A program made the translations under genes and the position numbers. The notes beneath the pieces were generated by a model, which was not told the DNA's origin, made no database searches, and saw nothing but the letters and a program-made list of their open reading frames with translations. Below, piece by piece: positions 37,111 through 44,547 of a DNA stretch of 64,000 nt. Each line of letters begins with the position of its first letter. Position 1 is the stretch's first letter. Source of the stretch: JAOUEA01 sp963790335 (lineage in GTDB: Bacteria; Actinomycetota; UBA4738; HRBIN12); NCBI GenBank assembly GCA_963790335.1, contig CAWBOB010000007.1, positions 496,001 to 560,000 on the forward strand, given 5' to 3'.

Positions 37111-37530
37111 TCAGATCGCCCGCATGCGGTTGTTGCGGGGGTTGTGCTCGACCTCGGCGAGCCCGAGCGCTTCGAGCACCGGCGGCACGTAGTTCGCGAA
37201 CCGGCCGCGCAGACCCTTCTTCAGGCCGTACCAGCCGCCGACGGGGTTCGACGGTTCACGAGCCCATGCTTCGACGGTGCCGTCCTTGGCAGGCTTCTGC
37301 TCGTCGGCGCTTCCGAGGGGCACCCAGTCACCCCGCTCGGCCAGCATGCCGTGCAGATCGTCGATCGCTCGCAGGTGGTACCGCAGCTCGGTCGAGCCGA
37401 CGGTGCACACGAGAGCCGGCGGATCCGCGTCGGCATCCCGGTACATCTGGAATTCGCCCTGCAGGCTCGGTGTCTGCAGGGTCCACGGATCGTCGGGCGT
37501 TCCACTTCCTCGGACGGTGGCCTCGCTCAT
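37111..37530 (-). CDS. Conserved hypothetical protein, 139 residues
   Basis: A small cytoplasmic protein starting MSEATVRGSGTPDDPWTLQT. It has a compact alpha/beta appearance and repeated Trp residues; GSTELRYHLRAIDDLHGML and NPVGGWYGLKKGLRGRFANY look like conserved blocks of an actinobacterial family of unknown function. No catalytic motif is visible. It is convergent with the hydrolase, with four bases between stops, and divergent from the PAS-GGDEF-EAL gene. Confidence 0.65.
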   Translation of the reverse strand: MSEATVRGSGTPDDPWTLQTPSLQGEFQMYRDADADPPALVCTVGSTELRYHLRAIDDLHGMLAERGDWVPLGSADEQKPAKDGTVEAWAREPSNPVGGWYGLKKGLRGRFANYVPPVLEALGLAEVEHNPRNNRMRAI

Positions 37531-37673
37531 CGCGGCATCGTAACCATCTCGTTCCCGAGGGTCACAGCGAGCAGGCTTCGCGGCACTCGGGTTCCAGACG
37601 GGGATCACGCCCGCTCAGGTCGTACGGACCCGCGGTCGATGGTCATACGTTGGACGACCAACGGAGATCCACG

Positions 37674-39773
37674 ATGATCGACACCCCTTCGGCCGGCTCA
37701 GACGAGCTCGCTGGACCGACGCACGACGTCGCGGCCGAAGTCGCGTTGCTGCTCGCCGCACCCGAGGCGCTGCTCGGCGTTCGCGACGGGGTGATCGCTG
37801 CCTCGAACCGCCGGGCAGACGCGATGGCCGGCCGATCCCTCGCAGGCCGCCCGCTCGACGAGGTCGTGCCGACATGGCAGCCGCTCGTCGGAACGAGCGT
37901 GGCATCGCTCACCCGCGACGGCATGGAGCCCCTGCCGGTCTCGATCACCGTCGAACCGGCCGGCGACGACGGACTGGTCGTGTGCCTCCTCCGCGACGTG
38001 GGGCAGGCCGACGAGGCGGAGGTGGCTCGCAAGGAGGCGGAAGCGCGATACCAGACCCTGGTCGAGCAGATCCCCGCCGTGGTCTACATCGATGTCGAGG
38101 GGCGTGGAACGACCTACGTGAGCCCTCAGGTCGAGCGCATCCTGGGCGTCTCGCCCGAGGTCTACTGCCAGGACGGCACCGACACCTGGTCCGAGCTGCT
38201 GCACCCAGACGACCGTGAGCGCATCGCGCGCGAGTACGAGGCGTTCGTGGCCGGTGAGGGCGGCGACCTCTCCGACTACCGCATGTGCACTCCCGATGGC
38301 CGCGTCGTCTGGATCCGTGACCGCGCGGTGACCGTGCGCGACGAGCACGGCCGCGTGCTGCTCGAGCACGGCGTCATGTTCGACATCACCGAGATCAAGG
38401 AGGCAGAGGCCGAGATCGCCCACCTCGCCTATCACGACCAGCTCACGGGACTCGCGAACCGCACGCTGTTCGAGGAGACGCTCGGCCTCGCGATCCACCG
38501 CGCCGCCCGCAACGATCACGCGGTCGCGGTGCTCTTCCTCGACCTCGACAACTTCAAGCTCGTGAACGACTCGCTGGGCCACCATGCGGGCGACCGACTG
38601 CTCGCGGAGCTCGCCGAGCGTCTCCGCACCTGCTCCCGCGAGACCGACATGGTGGCCCGCCAGGGTGGTGACGAGTTCCTGATGCTGCTCGCCGACCTCG
38701 AGCGCGGCACCGACGAGACGACCGGCGTCGAGCTCGAGGAACAGGGCGCCACGATGGTGGCCGACCGCATCGCCCGGCTGCTCGAGACGCCGTTCGATCT
38801 GGGTGGCACCGAGTTCTTCGCGCGCGGCTCGATCGGCATCAGCCTCTACCCTCGCGACGCCGTCGACGGTCAGACCCTGCTGAAGAACGCCGACTCGGCG
38901 ATGTACCGGGCCAAGCGCTTCGAGCCCGGCGGTCACGTCTTCTACGCGGGCACCGGCGGCGATGCGATGGCCAGGCTGTCGTTCGCGACGCGGCTGCGCC
39001 GAGCCGTGGAGCACGAGGACTGGGTGCTGCACTACCAGCCGATCGTGGATCTGTCCGACGGGCGCATGGTCGGCGCCGAGGCACTGGTGCGCTGGCAGGA
39101 CGCCGCCGGCGGCATCGTCGCGCCCGGCGAGTTCATCCCGGTCGCCGAGGAGCTGGGGCTGATCGAGGCCATCGGGGAATGGGTGCTGGAGGCCATGGCC
39201 CACCGGCAGCGCGCGTGGACCGACGAGGGCCTCGGACTCACCGTGTCGTTCAACCTCTCGCCACGGCAGCTCTGGGCACCCCACCTCGCCGAGAAGGTGT
39301 TGTCGACCCTGCACAGCGCCGGCGTCGCGCCACAGTCGGTCGAAGTCGAGATCACGGAATCGATCGCGATGGCCGATCCCGACCGTACCCAGAAGATCCT
39401 GGCCGAGCTGCGCGCCTGGGGCGTGCGCCTCGCGCTCGACGACTTCGGCACCGGCTACTCGTCGCTCGCCCGGCTGAAGCACATGCCGGTCGACGTGCTG
39501 AAGATCGACCGGGAGTTCGTGCGCAACGTGGACCGCGACGTGCGGCTGGCGGGCATGGTGCGGGCGATGATCCAGGTGGCGCAGTCCCTCGACATGGTGC
39601 CGCTCGCCGAGGGCGTCGAGACCGAGGGCGAGTACGTGTTCCTGCGCTCGAACGGGTGCCGGCTCGCACAGGGGTTCTGGTTCTCCCACCCTGTCCCCGC
39701 CGACGAGATCCCCGATCTCGCCGCGCGACGATCGCTGATCCCCGGGCGCGAGGAGACCGCTCCCCCGCGCTGA
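37674..39773 (+). CDS. PAS-GGDEF-EAL cyclic-di-GMP signalling protein
   Basis: A 699-residue multidomain protein. Residues about 20-120 are a degenerate PAS-like region; about 125-245 a PAS domain with PAC (YQTLVEQIPAVVYIDVEGRG, DITEIKEAEAEI); 250-420 a GGDEF domain with intact RQGGDEFLML and metal-binding FLDLDNFKLVNDSLGHHAGD; 440-690 an EAL domain with GAEALVRWQDAAGG, EITESIAMADPD and LDDFGTGYSSLARLK. Both active sites look complete, so it may make or degrade c-di-GMP in response to a PAS ligand. There is no membrane segment. A nearby polysaccharide locus is a plausible target of such signalling. Confidence 0.93.
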   Translation: MIDTPSAGSDELAGPTHDVAAEVALLLAAPEALLGVRDGVIAASNRRADAMAGRSLAGRPLDEVVPTWQPLVGTSVASLTRDGMEPLPVSITVEPAGDDGLVVCLLRDVGQADEAEVARKEAEARYQTLVEQIPAVVYIDVEGRGTTYVSPQVERILGVSPEVYCQDGTDTWSELLHPDDRERIAREYEAFVAGEGGDLSDYRMCTPDGRVVWIRDRAVTVRDEHGRVLLEHGVMFDITEIKEAEAEIAHLAYHDQLTGLANRTLFEETLGLAIHRAARNDHAVAVLFLDLDNFKLVNDSLGHHAGDRLLAELAERLRTCSRETDMVARQGGDEFLMLLADLERGTDETTGVELEEQGATMVADRIARLLETPFDLGGTEFFARGSIGISLYPRDAVDGQTLLKNADSAMYRAKRFEPGGHVFYAGTGGDAMARLSFATRLRRAVEHEDWVLHYQPIVDLSDGRMVGAEALVRWQDAAGGIVAPGEFIPVAEELGLIEAIGEWVLEAMAHRQRAWTDEGLGLTVSFNLSPRQLWAPHLAEKVLSTLHSAGVAPQSVEVEITESIAMADPDRTQKILAELRAWGVRLALDDFGTGYSSLARLKHMPVDVLKIDREFVRNVDRDVRLAGMVRAMIQVAQSLDMVPLAEGVETEGEYVFLRSNGCRLAQGFWFSHPVPADEIPDLAARRSLIPGREETAPPR

Positions 39774-39791
39774 ACCCGAGCCCCTTCGCGG

Positions 39792-39797
39792 TACCGT
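39792..39797 (+). promoter_or_regulatory. -10 box of a leaderless LigD-type polymerase transcript
   Basis: TACCGT ends seven bases before ATG 39805, leaving no room for a Shine-Dalgarno, so transcription would start at or near the start codon. Confidence 0.45.
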
Positions 39798-39804
39798 GAC
39801 CCGC

Positions 39805-40878
39805 ATGGCGACGGCATCGACCACGATCTCGGTGCAAGGACGTGACATCAAGGTCACGAGCCCCGACAAGGTCTACTTCCCCGGCGCCGCCGGCGGCCCG
39901 GTCACGAAGCTCGAGGTCGTGGAGTACTGGGTGGCCGTCGCCGACGCCGCACTCGAGGGGTGCCGCGATCGCCCGGCGATCCTGCACCGCTTCCCCGGTG
40001 GGGTGACCGGCGAGGACACCGAGCCCTTCTATCAGAAGCGCATCCCCAAGGGTGCGCCCGACTGGGTTCGCACGGCGACCGTGAAGTTCCCGAGCGGGCG
40101 CGAGGCCTCGATGCCCGTGATGCACGACGAGGCCGCCTTGGTCTGGGCCGCGACGCTCGGCTGCCTCGAGTGCAACCCGTGGCCGGTTCGAGCCGACGAC
40201 GTCGACCACCCCGACGAACTGCGCATCGACCTGGACCCGACCCCCGGCGTGCCGTGGGACGACGTTCGCAGGGTCGCGCTCATGGCGCGCGACGTGCTGC
40301 TCGAGCACGGGCTGAGCGGCTTCCCGAAGACGAGCGGCAAACGAGGGCTGCACATCAACGCTCGTGTCGAGCGCGAGCACGGCTTCACGAACACGCGTCG
40401 TGCGGCGCTCGCGTTCGCGCGCGAGATCGAGCGCCGCATGCCCGGCGTCGCCACGACCGCGTGGTGGAAGGAGGAGCGCACCGGCGTCTTCCTCGACTAC
40501 AACCAGAACGCCCGCGATCGCACGGTCGCGAGCGCCTACTCGATCCGACCGATGCCCGACGCGCGTGTGTCGACCCCGCTCGACTGGGGCGAGGTCGCCG
40601 ATGTCGAGCCCGAGCGGTTCACGCTGCGCACCGTGCCCGACCGGCTCCGGGAGATCGGCGACCCCGGCGCCGGCATCGACGACCACCCCGGCACGCTCGG
40701 CTCCCTGCTGGAGCTGGCCGAGCGTGACGCGGCCGGCGGCCTCGGGGACGCGCCGTGGCCGCCGCACTTCCCGAAGGGCGACGACGAACCGGTGCGCGTG
40801 AACCCCTCCCGCGCCAAGAAGGTCGCGGAATGGGAGGCGATGAAACAAGAACGGAAGGGCTCGCCCAGAGGCCGCTGA
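39805..40878 (+). CDS. LigD-type DNA polymerase/primase domain protein
   Basis: A 357-residue archaeo-eukaryotic-primase-like polymerase as found in LigD of bacterial non-homologous end joining. ELRIDLDPTPGVPWDDVRRV contains the catalytic Asp-x-Asp pair in part, FPKTSGKRGLHINARVE the nucleotide-binding motif and VWAATLGCLECNPWPVRA the conserved core. Ligase and nuclease domains are absent; an ATP-dependent ligase is encoded 550 bases away on the other strand, so the NHEJ functions are split. A GTG at 39796 is a possible alternative start. No Ku gene is in the window. Confidence 0.9.
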   Translation: MATASTTISVQGRDIKVTSPDKVYFPGAAGGPVTKLEVVEYWVAVADAALEGCRDRPAILHRFPGGVTGEDTEPFYQKRIPKGAPDWVRTATVKFPSGREASMPVMHDEAALVWAATLGCLECNPWPVRADDVDHPDELRIDLDPTPGVPWDDVRRVALMARDVLLEHGLSGFPKTSGKRGLHINARVEREHGFTNTRRAALAFAREIERRMPGVATTAWWKEERTGVFLDYNQNARDRTVASAYSIRPMPDARVSTPLDWGEVADVEPERFTLRTVPDRLREIGDPGAGIDDHPGTLGSLLELAERDAAGGLGDAPWPPHFPKGDDEPVRVNPSRAKKVAEWEAMKQERKGSPRGR

Positions 40879-40955
40879 CCTGGTTTGCCGGTCCGATCGA
40901 CGGGTAACGGTCCGGTCACCCGGCGCATCCGGCGCCGCCGACGGGAGGGGAAGCG

Positions 40956-41396
40956 ATGGACGCGCTGAAGCTGCTGAAGCACGACCACGACGAGGTCAAG
41001 AAGATGCTCGCCGATCTCGAGGACACCACCGAGCGCGCCGAGAAGACCCGCACCGAGGGACTCGCGACGCTGAAGCACGAGCTCGAGATCCACGAGACGA
41101 TCGAGGAGGAGATCTTCTACCCGGCGCTCAAGGAGCACCCGAAGACGAAGGACCTCGCTCTCGAGGGGTACGAGGAGCACCACGTCGTCGACACGATCAT
41201 GGGCGAGCTCGAAGGCGTGGAGCCGAGTGACGAGACCTGGATGGCCAAGTTCTCGGTCATGAAGGAGAACCTCGAACACCACATCTCCGAGGAAGAGGAC
41301 GAGATGTTCCCGAAGGTCGAGCAGGTCTTCGACGACGAGGAGCTCGAGGATCTCGGGAACCGCATGCTCGAGCGCAAGGAAGCGCTGCAGGCGTAG
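40956..41396 (+). CDS. Hemerythrin HHE-domain protein
   Basis: A 146-residue four-helix protein with the di-iron ligands of the HHE cation-binding family: LLKHDHDEVKKML, ELEIHETIEEEIFYPAL, EEHHVVDTIM and LEHHISEEEDEMFPKV. It is very acidic. Such proteins bind oxygen or sense nitric oxide or iron; the role here is unknown. GGGAGGGG before the ATG is a strong ribosome-binding site. It sits between the polymerase and the convergent DNA ligase. Confidence 0.9.
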   Translation: MDALKLLKHDHDEVKKMLADLEDTTERAEKTRTEGLATLKHELEIHETIEEEIFYPALKEHPKTKDLALEGYEEHHVVDTIMGELEGVEPSDETWMAKFSVMKENLEHHISEEEDEMFPKVEQVFDDEELEDLGNRMLERKEALQA

Positions 41397-41412
41397 CCGC
41401 GTGGTTTCGCGC

Positions 41413-41429
41413 TAGTCTGAGTTGGACTA
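41413..41429. repeat. Stop-codon palindrome, copy 1 (TAGTCT-N5-GGACTA)
   Basis: TAGTCTGAGTTGGACTA can form a 6-bp stem (one G-T pair) around five bases. It lies between convergent genes, and the TAG stop of the minus-strand DNA ligase is inside it. An element with the same stem and other loop bases is at 61741-61757. Confidence 0.45.
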
Positions 41430-42509
41430 CTCAGGATCGTCGGCGTCGGGCCACGCCGGTGGCTCGACGCCGAGCTGCTCGAACCCCACGCTCAGTGGAT
41501 CTCGGTCGTCGCGCCAGCGCACGAACGTGGCGGCGTGTCGGAACCGCCCGTACTGCATGCGGTCGATCGTGACCTCCGCCACGAGCACCGGCTCGATGGT
41601 GACCCACTCGAGGTCCTTCCCGGCCGTCCACCGGCTGGGGCCGCCGGGCGCGCGTCCGCCCTCGAAGCTCGCGCCGCCCTCGAGCTGCCGGAGCTCTTCC
41701 AGCATCGCCCGGCGTTCGGCGGCCTTGAACGACGAGGTGTGCCCAACGTAGTGGAGCGTGCCCGCGTCGTCGTAGAGGCCGAGCAACAGGGCGCCGATGC
41801 CGTCGCGGGTCTTCGACAGCCGGTAGCCCCCGATCACGACGTCGAGGGTGCGCCGGTGCTTCACCTTCACCCATCCTCGCTCGCCGGGCAGGTACGGCTG
41901 GTCGTCGCGCTTGGCGAGCACGCCGTCCTGTCCGAGCCCGTCTTCGTCGGCGAACCAGGCTCCCATGACCCCGGCGTCGGGGGTCCAGGGTGCGACGAGC
42001 ACGACCGGAGCCGGTGGCATCGAGGGCAGGTCGCCGGGCGCCTGCGGCCAGCGCATCGTCGCGGCCAGGGCCGCGAGCCGCTCTCGGCGTTCGACCAAGG
42101 CGAGCGGAACCAGGTCGTCGCCGGCGTCGCGCAGCAGATCGAAGACGACGAGCGTCGCCGGGATCTCCCCGGCGAGCTTGCGCACCCGCGACTCCGCCGG
42201 ATGCAACCGGAGCTGCAGCTCGTCGAAGTCCATCGAGCCGTCGGCGACGCGCACGATCTCGCCGTCGGCGACGAACGACGCGTCACCGCCCGAGTGCTCG
42301 AGCGCCTCGATCAACTCCGGGAAGTAGCGCCCGAGCGGACGTCCGTCCCGGCTCGCCAACCGACCCACGCCGTCTGCATCGACCGCCGCGATCGTGCGGA
42401 AGCCATCCCACTTCGGCTCATAGGTCCACCCGGCACCCGTGGGCGGATCGGGTTGCAGCTTGGCGAGCATCGGCGCCGGAAGATCGCCGGCGATCGTGCG
42501 CTTGGGCAT
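41427..42509 (-). CDS. ATP-dependent DNA ligase (LigC/LigD ligase-domain type)
   Basis: A 360-residue ligase. YEPKWDGFRTIAAVD holds the adenylated lysine (KWDG), VADGEIVRVADGSMDFDELQ motif III-like residues, QDGVLAKRDDQPYLPGERGWVKVK motifs IV-V in part, and the C-terminal OB-fold ends with FVRWRDDRDPLSVG. It seals nicks or double-strand breaks, probably with the LigD-type polymerase. It lies nine bases after the oxidoreductase gene, in a minus-strand run that starts with the adenylate cyclase. The frame is intact. Confidence 0.92.
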   Translation of the reverse strand: MPKRTIAGDLPAPMLAKLQPDPPTGAGWTYEPKWDGFRTIAAVDADGVGRLASRDGRPLGRYFPELIEALEHSGGDASFVADGEIVRVADGSMDFDELQLRLHPAESRVRKLAGEIPATLVVFDLLRDAGDDLVPLALVERRERLAALAATMRWPQAPGDLPSMPPAPVVLVAPWTPDAGVMGAWFADEDGLGQDGVLAKRDDQPYLPGERGWVKVKHRRTLDVVIGGYRLSKTRDGIGALLLGLYDDAGTLHYVGHTSSFKAAERRAMLEELRQLEGGASFEGGRAPGGPSRWTAGKDLEWVTIEPVLVAEVTIDRMQYGRFRHAATFVRWRDDRDPLSVGFEQLGVEPPAWPDADDPE

Positions 42510-42518
42510 GGCCCGACC

Positions 42519-43169
42519 CTACCCGACCACCTTGATGTTGAAGACGCCGCTCCCCCGCGCGGCCATCAGTCGCAACCAGAGCGGCAGGAACATCTCTGCG
42601 CCGCGCGCGGTCGACAGGTCTCCGAGGTCGATGATGTCGTCGGTCGGCCAACCGATCTCGCCGAGCAACGCAGACACGGCTGCCTTCGCGTCGGTGTCGT
42701 CACCGCTCATGAACACGTTGTGCGCGCCTTGCAGCTGCGACGGACGAACCATCACGTCGGCGTTCATCGTATTCAACGACTTCACGACCCGCATCTGAGG
42801 GAAGGCTCGCTGGATCGTCTCCGCGAGGCTGTCGGAGTCCTTGATCGAGAGCGTGGGCGGGAACCCCTTCGAGAGGTCGAGCGGGTTGGCGATGTCGATC
42901 AGCACCTTGCCGTCGAGATCGCGGCCATCCGCCGAGCCGATCGCCTCGACCGACGCGGCTCCGCTCGTCGCGTTCACCAACAGCTCACCGAAGGCGGCCA
43001 CGTCGGCGAACGTTCCGTGGGAGGCCGCTTCGCCCGCTTGGTTCGCCCACGAGGTCGCAGCGTCATTGTCGGCCGTGCGCGAGCCCAGGCGCACCTGGTG
43101 ACCGAGCTCGATGAACCTGCTGCCGAGCGTGCGGCCCACCCCGCCGGTGCCGAAGATGCCGATCCTCAT
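42519..43169 (-). CDS. NADP oxidoreductase, coenzyme F420-dependent type
   Basis: A 216-residue Rossmann protein. MRIGIFGTGGVGRTLGSRF is the dinucleotide-binding loop, LGSRTADNDAATSWA the ribose/phosphate side, and VVKSLNTMNADVMVRPSQL the conserved centre of the NADPH:F420 reductase-like family. It may transfer hydride between NADP and F420 or another partner; there is no clear F420-binding signature to decide. GGGGAGGCGAC precedes the ATG. It follows the adenylate cyclase by 49 bases and probably shares its transcript. Confidence 0.82.
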   Translation of the reverse strand: MRIGIFGTGGVGRTLGSRFIELGHQVRLGSRTADNDAATSWANQAGEAASHGTFADVAAFGELLVNATSGAASVEAIGSADGRDLDGKVLIDIANPLDLSKGFPPTLSIKDSDSLAETIQRAFPQMRVVKSLNTMNADVMVRPSQLQGAHNVFMSGDDTDAKAAVSALLGEIGWPTDDIIDLGDLSTARGAEMFLPLWLRLMAARGSGVFNIKVVG

Positions 43170-43218
43170 GTCGCCTCCCCTGCTCTGGTTCTGACCCGAC
43201 GTGGAACGCGAAGCGGCC

Positions 43219-44457
43219 TCACATGCTTCCCGAGCTCGGTCGATCGTGAGCGCGCGAGACCAGCAGGAAGGTTTCCATCTCCTGCTTCCCCTTGATGGCC
43301 ACGATGCCCCGCGGCTCACACACGAAGGCATCTCGGACGAGCTCGCACGTCGCGGCGGTGATCTGGATCGCACCCGGAACGCCGCTCGACTCCATGCGGC
43401 TCGCGGTGTTCACGGTGTCGCCCCACAGGTCGTAGGAGAACGTGCGGGTGCCGATCACGCCGGCGGTCACCGGTCCGGAGTTGATGCCGATCCGGAACGC
43501 GAGGCGGCTGCCGTCGACGGGGTTCGCGGCCTCGTGGTCCCTGATGCGCAGCGCGAGCTCGGCGATCGCATGGGCGTGATCCGGTCGCGGACGCGGCACG
43601 CCCCCCGCGGCCATGTACGCGTCACCCACCGTCTTGATCTTCACGAGGCCGAGCGCCTGGACGAACGCGTCGAAGCACGAGAACACGTCGTCGAGCAGCT
43701 CGACCAGCTGGGCCGGTGAGAGCTGCGCGGACATCGGCGTGAAGTCGACCACGTCGGCGAACAGCACCGACGCTTCGGCGAGATCGTCGGCGATCGTACC
43801 GGTGCCCGCCTTGAGCCGAGGCACGATCTCGTCGGGCAGGATCGCGTGCAGCAGATCGTCGGAGCGCCGTTGGTACAGATCGCGCTGGCGCACGAAGTAG
43901 GCCATCACGGCGAGCACGAGGATCGCGGTCGCCACGAGGTTGAACGCCGCATCGGTGGCCGGATCTGACAGCTCGTAGATCGGGTCGACCCAGTCGGGGA
44001 TCACGACCGCGTAGATCACCGACACGGCGAAAGCGACGGTCCACACGATCGCCCCTCGCAGGCCGATCGCGATCAGCGCGGCGAGCCCGATGGCCAACCC
44101 GAAGATGGTGACGAGGCCCGAGGGGAACAGCCCGCCGAACATCGCCGTCTCGACGGCCTGGGTGATGAAGATCAACGCGAACATGGCGTTGACGAGGGCC
44201 GCGAACCGAAGAGGCCAGACCTTCATGAGGAGAAGGAACGGCAACGTCAGCGCCACCGAGATCAGGTTCATCACGCTGACGACCGTGTAGCCGGCGGCGA
44301 AGTCCATCACGGACTGCGGAATCGTGAACAGCGTCGCGATGACGAACGCGATGAGGAACACCCGCCGCCCGCTCCGTCTCGTCTCGGGCTCGCCGGCATA
44401 CTCGCCGATCGAGAGCACGGGCTCGAGGATGCGATGCCACCGTGCTCGATCAGCCAT
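43219..44457 (-). CDS. Membrane-bound class III adenylate cyclase
   Basis: A 412-residue enzyme with about six transmembrane segments in residues 25-190 and a C-terminal class III cyclase domain. ASVLFADVVDFTPMSAQLSP and the aspartate in KTVGDAYMAAGG bind the two metals; the lysine of KTVGD and the aspartate of SYDLWGDTVNTASRMES select adenine, and Asn/Arg of NTASR stabilise the transition state, so cAMP is the expected product. The six-helix membrane part resembles a receptor domain. Divergent from the LAL regulator. Confidence 0.9.
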   Translation of the reverse strand: MADRARWHRILEPVLSIGEYAGEPETRRSGRRVFLIAFVIATLFTIPQSVMDFAAGYTVVSVMNLISVALTLPFLLLMKVWPLRFAALVNAMFALIFITQAVETAMFGGLFPSGLVTIFGLAIGLAALIAIGLRGAIVWTVAFAVSVIYAVVIPDWVDPIYELSDPATDAAFNLVATAILVLAVMAYFVRQRDLYQRRSDDLLHAILPDEIVPRLKAGTGTIADDLAEASVLFADVVDFTPMSAQLSPAQLVELLDDVFSCFDAFVQALGLVKIKTVGDAYMAAGGVPRPRPDHAHAIAELALRIRDHEAANPVDGSRLAFRIGINSGPVTAGVIGTRTFSYDLWGDTVNTASRMESSGVPGAIQITAATCELVRDAFVCEPRGIVAIKGKQEMETFLLVSRAHDRPSSGSM

Positions 44458-44514
44458 CGTGCGCCGGACCCTACCCGGGATCGAGCTTCGCGAGGAGGCC
44501 CCAATCGCGAGGGC

Positions 44515-44520
44515 TACGAT
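44515..44520 (+). promoter_or_regulatory. -10-like box of the LAL regulator gene
   Basis: TACGAT lies 27 bases before ATG 44548. The leader between contains a 17-base sequence that recurs exactly at 52246-52262. Confidence 0.35.
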
Positions 44521-44547
44521 GTGTCCCATCAGGGATCTCGGGACGGC

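Noticed and set aside
37698..39869. 723-codon minus-strand open frame
   Set aside because: Antisense to the intact PAS-GGDEF-EAL gene; no domain can be recognised.
41535..43295. 586-codon plus-strand open frame
   Set aside because: Antisense to the ligase and the oxidoreductase, both with clear catalytic motifs.
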